Origin: Blastocladiella emersonii ATCC 22665
Lineage: Eukaryota; Blastocladiomycota; Blastocladiomycetes; Blastocladiales; Blastocladiaceae
Length of the DNA: 64,000 nt
Direction of reading: 5' to 3'
Assembly (NCBI GenBank): GCA_025594325.1
Contig: JANHCV010000010.1
Span: forward strand, 1,671,364 to 1,735,363
How positions within the stretch are numbered: the stretch's first letter is position 1; each line of letters begins with the position of its first letter. A model generated the notes under the pieces. That model was not told the origin of the DNA. It saw nothing but the letters and a program-made list of their open reading frames with translations, and did no database searches. Below are positions 52,708 through 64,000 of this stretch, in pieces. The position numbers and the translations under genes are program-made.

Positions 52708-55700
52708 CCCATAAATCACAGTATCGAGCCAACAAAAGATCTGACAATGGAAATATAGTAAACCGGCCGCGGAGAGAATTCTCATGGTACTCAAATGAAA
52801 CCATACTCAAATCTATGACTTCCCACATGTCCAGCTGGTTGAGGACCCATAAATCGTAACGTCAAAGCAACAATGTATCTGACCATGGGAATATAGTAAA
52901 CGAGCCCCGGAGATAATTGTCATGGTACGCAAACAAAACCATACTCAAGTCTATGCCTTCCCACATGTCCAGCTGGTTGGGGATCCATAAATCCCAGTAT
53001 CGAACCAACAAGATATCTGACCATTGGACTATATGTAACCGATCCCGTAGGTAATTGTCATGATACCCAAACAAAACCATATTCAAATCTTTCACATCCC
53101 GCATGTCCAGCTAGCCAGGGACCCATAAATCACAGTATCCAACCAACAAAGTATCTGACCAAAGAAAGATCATAAACCAGCCACGCAGATAATTGTCATG
53201 GTATTCAAACAAAACCATACTCAAATCTTCGAATACCCGATGTCCAGGTGGGCAAGGGCCTATACATCACAGTGTTGAACCAACAAAGTATCTGACGATC
53301 GGGATGTATCAAACCGGCCATGCTGATAATTGTCATGGTACTCAAACATAATCATAGTCAAGTCTTCGAATATCCTCACGTCCACGTGGGCAAGGACCCA
53401 AAGCGCCAGGTATCCAAATCTACCCCGTTGTGCACACTCTCCATTATCCAAGTCTGTCATCCTACAATTTTGGAACCCGTCGGCAAAGCTCACGGTCCAA
53501 TCAACGAACAACAGCCAACCTGCCAACCTGGCTACCTACCTGCCTACCTGCCTAGCTGGCTATCTGCCTACCTGCAAACCTGCCAACCTGCCCTACCTGC
53601 TAACCAAACACACACACCGCCTCGCAAGTCCTTGTGGGCCCGCGCTCTCTGGTTGCCGTCCCAGCCAACAAAGGAATGAATGATGAGCCCTGGCAGCCTG
53701 GCAGCCTGCCACACTGACAGCCTGGCAGCCTGCCACACTGACAGCCTGACAGCGCCCACCCAGTAGTTATTAGCTACCTCGTATGTCGTCTGAGAGGGGT
53801 TCAGCAGTCAATATACGACTGGTCTCCTCCTGGCTGGCAGCTCTGCTGTCCACTCCAAGTCCTGCATGATGATGGGCCAAGGAGGGTTACGAGCAGCTCC
53901 TCTGTCTATCCGCGTGAAACCACTCACCCGCTGACGGATGTACACCACGCACCGTGCAGCGCGCACAGCGCACAGCGCCCAACGCACCACGCGCTGCGCA
54001 CACGGCGCAAACGGCCACCCTGGTGACACGCACACTCGCATGAACGGCAGGCATGCAAGGCGTCCTGAACTCAACGATGATATATCGTCTAGGTCTGCTC
54101 GCTCCAACGGGTGCGCCTGCCTGCCCTCCCTGTGCCATGGATTGATTGATTCATGTCCAGTGCTGCCCCCATGCTTGCTTTCATGGCCGCGGGGTCCGTC
54201 AGGACGCCTTGCAATGGGTGCGCCAACCCCTGTTGCCAGCCATGTGGCAAGAAACACCACAGCACCTGCGTCGCCCTGGCCACCGTACCTTGCAAACAGC
54301 GTAGCAGCCGTACTGCTTCAGAGGGCTGCAGAGGGCTGGCTGCGGAGGGCTGAGGCGGCAGGGCTCCTCCTGCAGGAGACAGTGCTGGGGCCAAGGAGTT
54401 AGTGCTAGGGACTACTAACTGAATGGTGAATGACCCACACACCACATGCTCCTGGCAGGAGTGCGTGTGGGCGCGTGGGCCTGTGTCCGTGCGTGCCTGG
54501 ATTAGTCCTCCATCACAAGTGACCAAGGTGACCAAGGTGACCAAGGTGACCAAGGTGACCAAGGTGACATGCAAGCACCAAGTTAGAGCGGCGGGGCAGC
54601 CATGGAAAGAAGGGCACAGGTACAAACTACCGTACCCTGGCCGCGGCCACTAGTCGCAGAACAGCCCTGCATGGCTCAGGACGCGGCGGGCGTTGGAGAC
54701 AGGGTAGGTAGGTAGGTAGCAGCAGCAGCAGCAAGGAGCAGGACCTGGCTGGCAAACAACACAAGTGAAGGCGTGCGTGATGGAGTGAGAGAGTGTTGAA
54801 TGAATGGATGGGTGGATGCGATGCAGACCAGCATACGTGTCGTGCGTCGTCCGGATTGGTCGGCGACCACCCGCCAATCCTGCGGCATGGCTGTGGGGGC
54901 GGCAGTGGTGGTAGTGGAGCTAGAGTGGTGTCGTGGGGCTGGTGGGGTCCCCTCTCCTTCCTGTCTCGCCTAGGTGGGTGGGCGGACGTAGCGCGCATGC
55001 GGGCGGGCAAGGTAGGAACGTTGTTCAAGCAATGGATCATGTACTTTATGGCATGTGATCTGCAAGACAGGGAGGGGGAGCGACTGTGTCTAATTTTGAC
55101 CGAGGGACCTTGCTGCAGCCAACGTCTGGCCCAATCCGACCCTCCACAAATCGCAACATGCACGAAACAAATTAGCTGACGTTTGGGATGTACCAAACCA
55201 GCCACGTAGATAATTTTCATGGTACTCAAACAAGACCATACTCAAATCTTTGACTTCCTGCATGTCCAGCTAGCCAGGCTTCTGTAAATCACATTAATGA
55301 CGCAACAAAATATCTGGCCATAAGAATATTGTAAACCAGCCACTCTGGCAATTGTCATGGCACTCAAACAAAACCATATTCAAATCTTCGACTTCCCGCA
55401 TGCCCATGTGGGCAAGGACCTATAAATCACAGTATCGAACCAACAAAATATCTGACCATAGAAACATAGTATACCAGCCACGAGGACAATTGTCATGGTA
55501 CTCAAACAAAACCATATTCAAATCTTTGACTATTCACATGTCTAGCTGGTTGGCGACCCATAAATCGTAACATTGGAGCAACAAAATATCTGACCACGGA
55601 AATACAGTAAACAAGCCCCGGAGATAATTGTCATGGTTCTCAAACAAAACCATATTCAGATCTTTGAATACCCCATGTCCAGGTGGTTGGGGGCCCAGAA

Positions 55701-55831
55701 ATCGTAACATCGAACCAACAAAATATTTGACCATAGAAATATACTAAACCAGCCACGTACGTAATTGTCGCGTTACTTAAACAAAACCATACTCAAAACT
55801 TTGACTTCCCGCATGTTCACCTAGCCAGGTA
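52708..55831 (+). repeat. array copy 16
   Basis: G at 54384. No difference from copy 15 noticed. Confidence 0.97.
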
Positions 55832-58800
55832 CCCATAAATCACAGTATCGAGCCAACAAAAGATCTGACAATGGAAATATAGTAAACCGGCCGCGGAGAG
55901 AATTCTCATGGTACTCAAATGAAACCATACTCAAATCTATGACTTCCCACATGTCCAGCTGGTTGAGGACCCATAAATCGTAACGTCAAAGCAACAATGT
56001 ATCTGACCATGGGAATATAGTAAACGAGCCCCGGAGATAATTGTCATGGTACGCAAACAAAACCATACTCAAGTCTATGCCTTCCCACATGTCCAGCTGG
56101 TTGGGGATCCATAAATCCCAGTATCGAACCAACAAGATATCTGACCATTGGACTATATGTAACCGATCCCGTAGGTAATTGTCATGATACCCAAACAAAA
56201 CCATATTCAAATCTTTCACATCCCGCATGTCCAGCTAGCCAGGGACCCATAAATCACAGTATCCAACCAACAAAGTATCTGACCAAAGAAAGATCATAAA
56301 CCAGCCACGCAGATAATTGTCATGGTATTCAAACAAAACCATACTCAAATCTTCGAATACCCGATGTCCAGGTGGGCAAGGGCCTATACATCACAGTGTT
56401 GAACCAACAAAGTATCTGACGATCGGGATGTATCAAACCGGCCATGCTGATAATTGTCATGGTACTCAAACATAATCATAGTCAAGTCTTCGAATATCCT
56501 CACGTCCACGTGGGCAAGGACCCAAAGCGCCAGGTATCCAAATCTACCCCGTTGTGCACACTCTCCATTATCCAAGTCTGTCATCCTACAATTTTGGAAC
56601 CCGTCGGCAAAGCTCACGGTCCAATCAACGAACAACAGCCAACCTGCCAACCTGGCTACCTACCTGCCTACCTGCCTAGCTGGCTATCTGCCTACCTGCA
56701 AACCTGCCAACCTGCCCTACCTGCTAACCAAACACACACACCGCCTCGCAAGTCCTTGTGGGCCCGCGCTCTCTGGTTGCCGTCCCAGCCAACAAAGGAA
56801 TGAATGATGAGCCCTGGCAGCCTGGCAGCCTGCCACACTGACAGCCTGGCAGCCTGCCACACTGACAGCCTGACAGCGCCCACCCAGTAGTTATTAGCTA
56901 CCTCGTATGTCGTCTGAGAGGGGTTCAGCAGTCAATATACGACTGGTCTCCTCCTGGCTGGCAGCTCTGCTGTCCACTCCAAGTCCTGCATGATGATGGG
57001 CCAAGGAGGGTTACGAGCAGCTCCTCTGTCTATCCGCGTGAAACCACTCACCCGCTGACGGATGTACACCACGCACCGTGCAGCGCGCACAGCGCACAGC
57101 GCCCAACGCACCACGCGCTGCGCACACGGCGCAAACGGCCACCCTGGTGACACGCACACTCGCATGAACGGCAGGCATGCAAGGCGTCCTGAACTCAACG
57201 ATGATATATCGTCTAGGTCTGCTCGCTCCAACGGGTGCGCCTGCCTGCCCTCCCTGTGCCATGGATTGATTGATTCATGTCCAGTGCTGCCCCCATGCTT
57301 GCTTTCATGGCCGCGGGGTCCGTCAGGACGCCTTGCAATGGGTGCGCCAACCCCTGTTGCCAGCCATGTGGCAAGAAACACCACAGCACCTGCGTCGCCC
57401 TGGCCACCGTACCTTGCAAACAGCGTAGCAGCCGTACTGCTTCAGAGGGCTGCAGAGGGCTGGCTGCGGAGGGCTGAGGCGGCAGGGCTCCTCCTGCAGG
57501 AGACAGTACTGGGGCCAAGGAGTTAGTGCTAGGGACTACTAACTGAATGGTGAATGACCCACACACCACATGCTCCTGGCAGGAGTGCGTGTGGGCGCGT
57601 GGGCCTGTGTCCGTGCGTGCCTGGATTAGTCCTCCATCACAAGTGACCAAGGTGACCAAGGTGACCAAGGTGACCAAGGTGACCAAGGTGACATGCAAGC
57701 ACCAAGTTAGAGCGGCGGGGCAGCCATGGAAAGAAGGGCACAGGTACAAACTACCGTACCCTGGCCGCGGCCACTAGTCGCAGAACAGCCCTGCATGGCT
57801 CAGGACGCGGCGGGCGTTGGAGACAGGGTAGGTAGGTAGGTAGCAGCAGCAGCAGCAAGGAGCAGGACCTGGCTGGCAAACAACACAAGTGAAGGCGTGC
57901 GTGATGGAGTGAGAGAGTGTTGAATGAATGGATGGGTGGATGCGATGCAGACCAGCATACGTGTCGTGCGTCGTCCGGATTGGTCGGCGACCACCCGCCA
58001 ATCCTGCGGCATGGCTGTGGGGGCGGCAGTGGTGGTAGTGGAGCTAGAGTGGTGTCGTGGGGCTGGTGGGGTCCCCTCTCCTTCCTGTCTCGCCTAGGTG
58101 GGTGGGCGGACGTAGCGCGCATGCGGGCGGGCAAGGTAGGAACGTTGTTCAAGCAATGGATCATGTACTTTATGGCATGTGATCTGCAAGACAGGGAGGG
58201 GGAGCGACTGTGTCTAATTTTGACCGAGGGACCTTGCTGCAGCCAACGTCTGGCCCAATCCGACCCTCCACAAATCGCAACATGCACGAAACAAATTAGC
58301 TGACGTTTGGGATGTACCAAACCAGCCACGTAGATAATTTTCATGGTACTCAAACAAGACCATACTCAAATCTTTGACTTCCTGCATGTCCAGCTAGCCA
58401 GGCTTCTGTAAATCACATTAATGACGCAACAAAATATCTGGCCATAAAAATATTGTAAACCAGCCACTCTGGCAATTGTCATGGCACTCAAACAAAACCA
58501 TATTCAAATCTTCGACTTCCCGCATGCCCATGTGGGCAAGAACCTATAAATCACAGTATCGAACCAACAAAATATCTGACCATAGAAACATAGTATACCA
58601 GCCACGAGGACAATTGTCATGGTACTCAAACAAAACCATATTCAAATCTTTGACTATTCACATGTCTAGCTGGTTGGCGACCCATAAATCGTAACATTGG
58701 AGCAACAAAATATCTGACCACGGAAATACAGTAAACAAGCCCCGGAGATAATTGTCATGGTTCTCAAACAAAACCATATTCAGATCTTTGAATACCCCAT

Positions 58801-58955
58801 GTCCAGGTGGTTGGGGGCCCAGAAATCGTAACATCGAACCAACAAAATATTTGACCATAGAAATATACTAAACCAGCCACGTACGTAATTGTCGCGTTAC
58901 TTAAACAAAACCATACTCAAAACTTTGACTTCCCGCATGTTCACCTAGCCAGGTA
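55832..58955 (+). repeat. array copy 17
   Basis: A at 57508. Two private variants in neighbouring monomers, A58448 and A58541, 93 bases apart. Confidence 0.97.
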
Positions 58956-61900
58956 CCCATAAATCACAGTATCGAGCCAACAAAAGATCTGACAATGGAA
59001 ATATAGTAAACCGGCCGCGGAGAGAATTCTCATGGTACTCAAATGAAACCATACTCAAATCTATGACTTCCCACATGTCCAGCTGGTTGAGGACCCATAA
59101 ATCGTAACGTCAAAGCAACAATGTATCTGACCATGGGAATATAGTAAACGAGCCCCGGAGATAATTGTCATGGTACGCAAACAAAACCATACTCAAGTCT
59201 ATGCCTTCCCACATGTCCAGCTGGTTGGGGATCCATAAATCCCAGTATCGAACCAACAAGATATCTGACCATTGGACTATATGTAACCGATCCCGTAGGT
59301 AATTGTCATGATACCCAAACAAAACCATATTCAAATCTTTCACATCCCGCATGTCCAGCTAGCCAGGGACCCATAAATCACAGTATCCAACCAACAAAGT
59401 ATCTGACCAAAGAAAGATCATAAACCAGCCACGCAGATAATTGTCATGGTATTCAAACAAAACCATACTCAAATCTTCGAATACCCGATGTCCAGGTGGG
59501 CAAGGGCCTATACATCACAGTGTTGAACCAACAAAGTATCTGACGATCGGGATGTATCAAACCGGCCATGCTGATAATTGTCATGGTACTCAAACATAAT
59601 CATAGTCAAGTCTTCGAATATCCTCACGTCCACGTGGGCAAGGACCCAAAGCGCCAGGTATCCAAATCTACCCCGTTGTGCACACTCTCCATTATCCAAG
59701 TCTGTCATCCTACAATTTTGGAACCCGTCGGCAAAGCTCACGGTCCAATCAACGAACAACAGCCAACCTGCCAACCTGGCTACCTACCTGCCTACCTGCC
59801 TAGCTGGCTATCTGCCTACCTGCAAACCTGCCAACCTGCCCTACCTGCTAACCAAACACACACACCGCCTCGCAAGTCCTTGTGGGCCCGCGCTCTCTGG
59901 TTGCCGTCCCAGCCAACAAAGGAATGAATGATGAGCCCTGGCAGCCTGGCAGCCTGCCACACTGACAGCCTGGCAGCCTGCCACACTGACAGCCTGACAG
60001 CGCCCACCCAGTAGTTATTAGCTACCTCGTATGTCGTCTGAGAGGGGTTCAGCAGTCAATATACGACTGGTCTCCTCCTGGCTGGCAGCTCTGCTGTCCA
60101 CTCCAAGTCCTGCATGATGATGGGCCAAGGAGGGTTACGAGCAGCTCCTCTGTCTATCCGCGTGAAACCACTCACCCGCTGACGGATGTACACCACGCAC
60201 CGTGCAGCGCGCACAGCGCACAGCGCCCAACGCACCACGCGCTGCGCACACGGCGCAAACGGCCACCCTGGTGACACGCACACTCGCATGAACGGCAGGC
60301 ATGCAAGGCGTCCTGAACTCAACGATGATATATCGTCTAGGTCTGCTCGCTCCAACGGGTGCGCCTGCCTGCCCTCCCTGTGCCATGGATTGATTGATTC
60401 ATGTCCAGTGCTGCCCCCATGCTTGCTTTCATGGCCGCGGGGTCCGTCAGGACGCCTTGCAATGGGTGCGCCAACCCCTGTTGCCAGCCATGTGGCAAGA
60501 AACACCACAGCACCTGCGTCGCCCTGGCCACCGTACCTTGCAAACAGCGTAGCAGCCGTACTGCTTCAGAGGGCTGCAGAGGGCTGGCTGCGGAGGGCTG
60601 AGGCGGCAGGGCTCCTCCTGCAGGAGACAGTGCTGGGGCCAAGGAGTTAGTGCTAGGGACTACTAACTGAATGGTGAATGACCCACACACCACATGCTCC
60701 TGGCAGGAGTGCGTGTGGGCGCGTGGGCCTGTGTCCGTGCGTGCCTGGATTAGTCCTCCATCACAAGTGACCAAGGTGACCAAGGTGACCAAGGTGACCA
60801 AGGTGACCAAGGTGACATGCAAGCACCAAGTTAGAGCGGCGGGGCAGCCATGGAAAGAAGGGCACAGGTACAAACTACCGTACCCTGGCCGCGGCCACTA
60901 GTCGCAGAACAGCCCTGCATGGCTCAGGACGCGGCGGGCGTTGGAGACAGGGTAGGTAGGTAGGTAGCAGCAGCAGCAGCAAGGAGCAGGACCTGGCTGG
61001 CAAACAACACAAGTGAAGGCGTGCGTGATGGAGTGAGAGAGTGTTGAATGAATGGATGGGTGGATGCGATGCAGACCAGCATACGTGTCGTGCGTCGTCC
61101 GGATTGGTCGGCGACCACCCGCCAATCCTGCGGCATGGCTGTGGGGGCGGCAGTGGTGGTAGTGGAGCTAGAGTGGTGTCGTGGGGCTGGTGGGGTCCCC
61201 TCTCCTTCCTGTCTCGCCTAGGTGGGTGGGCGGACGTAGCGCGCATGCGGGCGGGCAAGGTAGGAACGTTGTTCAAGCAATGGATCATGTACTTTATGGC
61301 ATGTGATCTGCAAGACAGGGAGGGGGAGCGACTGTGTCTAATTTTGACCGAGGGACCTTGCTGCAGCCAACGTCTGGCCCAATCCGACCCTCCACAAATC
61401 GCAACATGCACGAAACAAATTAGCTGACGTTTGGGATGTACCAAACCAGCCACGTAGATAATTTTCATGGTACTCAAACAAGACCATACTCAAATCTTTG
61501 ACTTCCTGCATGTCCAGCTAGCCAGGCTTCTGTAAATCACATTAATGACGCAACAAAATATCTGGCCATAAGAATATTGTAAACCAGCCACTCTGGCAAT
61601 TGTCATGGCACTCAAACAAAACCATATTCAAATCTTCGACTTCCCGCATGCCCATGTGGGCAAGGACCTATAAATCACAGTATCGAACCAACAAAATATC
61701 TGACCATAGAAACATAGTATACCAGCCACGAGGACAATTGTCATGGTACTCAAACAAAACCATATTCAAATCTTTGACTATTCACATGTCTAGCTGGTTG
61801 GCGACCCATAAATCGTAACATTGGAGCAACAAAATATCTGACCACGGAAATACAGTAAACAAGCCCCGGAGATAATTGTCATGGTTCTCAAACAAAACCA

Positions 61901-62079
61901 TATTCAGATCTTTGAATACCCCATGTCCAGGTGGTTGGGGGCCCAGAAATCGTAACATCGAACCAACAAAATATTTGACCATAGAAATATACTAAACCAG
62001 CCACGTACGTAATTGTCGCGTTACTTAAACAAAACCATACTCAAAACTTTGACTTCCCGCATGTTCACCTAGCCAGGTA
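58956..62079 (+). repeat. array copy 18
   Basis: G at 60632. Otherwise the common interior sequence. Confidence 0.97.
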
Positions 62080-64000
62080 CCCATAAATCACAGTATCGAG
62101 CCAACAAAAGATCTGACAATGGAAATATAGTAAACCGGCCGCGGAGAGAATTCTCATGGTACTCAAATGAAACCATACTCAAATCTATGACTTCCCACAT
62201 GTCCAGCTGGTTGAGGACCCATAAATCGTAACGTCAAAGCAACAATGTATCTGACCATGGGAATATAGTAAACGAGCCCCGGAGATAATTGTCATGGTAC
62301 GCAAACAAAACCATACTCAAGTCTATGCCTTCCCACATGTCCAGCTGGTTGGGGATCCATAAATCCCAGTATCGAACCAACAAGATATCTGACCATTGGA
62401 CTATATGTAACCGATCCCGTAGGTAATTGTCATGATACCCAAACAAAACCATATTCAAATCTTTCACATCCCGCATGTCCAGCTAGCCAGGGACCCATAA
62501 ATCACAGTATCCAACCAACAAAGTATCTGACCAAAGAAAGATCATAAACCAGCCACGCAGATAATTGTCATGGTATTCAAACAAAACCATACTCAAATCT
62601 TCGAATACCCGATGTCCAGGTGGGCAAGGGCCTATACATCACAGTGTTGAACCAACAAAGTATCTGACGATCGGGATGTATCAAACCGGCCATGCTGATA
62701 ATTGTCATGGTACTCAAACATAATCATAGTCAAGTCTTCGAATATCCTCACGTCCACGTGGGCAAGGACCCAAAGCGCCAGGTATCCAAATCTACCCCGT
62801 TGTGCACACTCTCCATTATCCAAGTCTGTCATCCTACAATTTTGGAACCCGTCGGCAAAGCTCACGGTCCAATCAACGAACAACAGCCAACCTGCCAACC
62901 TGGCTACCTACCTGCCTACCTGCCTAGCTGGCTATCTGCCTACCTGCAAACCTGCCAACCTGCCCTACCTGCTAACCAAACACACACACCGCCTCGCAAG
63001 TCCTTGTGGGCCCGCGCTCTCTGGTTGCCGTCCCAGCCAACAAAGGAATGAATGATGAGCCCTGGCAGCCTGGCAGCCTGCCACACTGACAGCCTGACAG
63101 CGCCCACCCAGTAGTTATTAGCTACCTCGTATGTCGTCTGAGAGGGGTTCAGCAGTCAATATACGACTGGTCTCCTCCTGGCTGGCAGCTCTGCTGTCCA
63201 CTCCAAGTCCTGCATGATGATGGGCCAAGGAGGGTTACGAGCAGCTCCTCTGTCTATCCGCGTGAAACCACTCACCCGCTGACGGATGTACACCACGCAC
63301 CGTGCAGCGCGCACAGCGCACAGCGCCCAACGCACCACGCGCTGCGCACACGGCGCAAACGGCCACCCTGGTGACACGCACACTCGCATGAACGGCAGGC
63401 ATGCAAGGCGTCCTGAACTCAACGATGATATATCGTCTAGGTCTGCTCGCTCCAACGGGTGCGCCTGCCTGCCCTCCCTGTGCCATGGATTGATTGATTC
63501 ATGTCCAGTGCTGCCCCCATGCTTGCTTTCATGGCCGCGGGGTCCGTCAGGACGCCTTGCAATGGGTGCGCCAACCCCTGTTGCCAGCCATGTGGCAAGA
63601 AACACCACAGCACCTGCGTCGCCCTGGCCACCGTACCTTGCAAACAGCGTAGCAGCCGTACTGCTTCAGAGGGCTGCAGAGGGCTGGCTGCGGAGGGCTG
63701 AGGCGGCAGGGCTCCTCCTGCAGGAGACAGTACTGGGGCCAAGGAGTTAGTGCTAGGGACTACTAACTGAATGGTGAATGACCCACACACCACATGCTCC
63801 TGGCAGGAGTGCGTGTGGGCGCGTGGGCCTGTGTCCGTGCGTGCCTGGATTAGTCCTCCATCACAAGTGACCAAGGTGACCAAGGTGACCAAGGTGACCA
63901 AGGTGACCAAGGTGACATGCAAGCACCAAGTTAGAGCGGCGGGGCAGCCATGGAAAGAAGGGCACAGGTACAAACTACCGTACCCTGGCCGCGGCCACTA
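62080..64000 (+). repeat. array copy 19 (cut by window edge, 24-bp deletion)
   Basis: One of the two 24-bp tandem units in the spacer is missing (around 63067-63090). A at 63732. The window stops exactly on the variable base of the ACTAGT site (64000). Confidence 0.97.

Larger units (their letters stand above)
5850..64000 (+). repeat. higher-order tandem array, 3124-bp unit, about 18.6 copies
   Basis: The same sequence recurs every 3124 bp from 5850 to the end of the window, always head-to-tail. Two copies differ in length: copy 10 is 3122 bp, and copy 19 carries a 24-bp deletion and is cut by the window edge. Each unit combines about ten 136-139 bp AT-rich monomers with one GC-rich spacer of about 1.75 kb. 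Interior copies differ from each other by only a few bases. The left boundary falls at a monomer start, with at most faint similarity further left to about 5828. Such structure is known from centromeric, pericentromeric and subtelomeric satellites; which applies here cannot be read from the window. Confidence 0.98.

Noticed and set aside
5850-64000. Dozens of ORFs of 60-262 codons repeated through the array
   Set aside because: They overlap in conflicting frames on both strands, many rely on simple repeats or non-ATG starts, and the longest is broken by stop or indel variants in most copies. No domain is recognisable.
5850-64000. Ribosomal DNA or 5S array
   Set aside because: The unit length would be short for rDNA and no conserved 18S, 5.8S, 28S or 5S segment is visible in the unit.
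5850-64000. Transposon or integrated virus concatemer
   Set aside because: No transposase, integrase, reverse transcriptase, replication protein, terminal inverted repeat or LTR could be found in the unit.
5850-64000. Pure assembly artefact from looping over one repeat
   Set aside because: Copy-specific substitutions, a 2-bp deletion and a 24-bp deletion distinguish units, which a simple duplicated contig would not show. The exact copy number remains uncertain.

Overview
The window is eukaryotic nuclear DNA. The only gene that can be named has six short introns (60 to 88 bp), and the right nine-tenths of the window is one large tandem satellite array. The intron sizes and the N-terminal layout of the encoded SEC5 protein fit a fungus, possibly an early-diverging one. 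That placement is an inference; nothing here fixes the species.

Left flank (1-1102). This part is GC-rich. A possible edge gene lies at 1-205, where both strands are open. It is followed by a CpG-rich hairpin (294-319), a 24-bp direct repeat (461-484 and 559-582), and short coding-like segments (672-1030) that do not join into one clean reading frame.

SEC5 gene (1103-4458, plus strand). The seven-exon model encodes 972 residues of the exocyst subunit Sec5 (EXOC2 in animals), which helps tether secretory vesicles to the plasma membrane. All six introns start with GTAC and all are phase 1. An AT-rich 3' region follows.

Transition (4551-5849). It holds an unrecognised open frame that looks coding up to about 5034. 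A T10 tract follows, with an AATAAA on the opposite strand at poly(A)-signal distance. After that come a T-rich tract and GC-rich sequence with nothing recognisable.

Array (5850-64000, running off the right edge). It holds 18 complete head-to-tail copies and one partial copy of a 3124-bp unit. Each unit has about ten diverged copies of a 136-139 bp AT-rich monomer (about 1.38 kb) and a GC-rich spacer of about 1.75 kb that occurs once per unit. Divergent monomers inside a long, nearly identical unit are a higher-order repeat (HOR) arrangement, as in some centromeric or heterochromatic satellites. Interior copies differ by only a few bases, and even the simple-sequence tracts keep the same length. 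The variants form a mosaic across copies, and the left edge is the most diverged part, as expected for unequal crossing-over or gene conversion. I see no transposase, reverse transcriptase, rRNA, tRNA, telomere repeat or convincing protein gene in the unit. The array is the most interesting object in the window.
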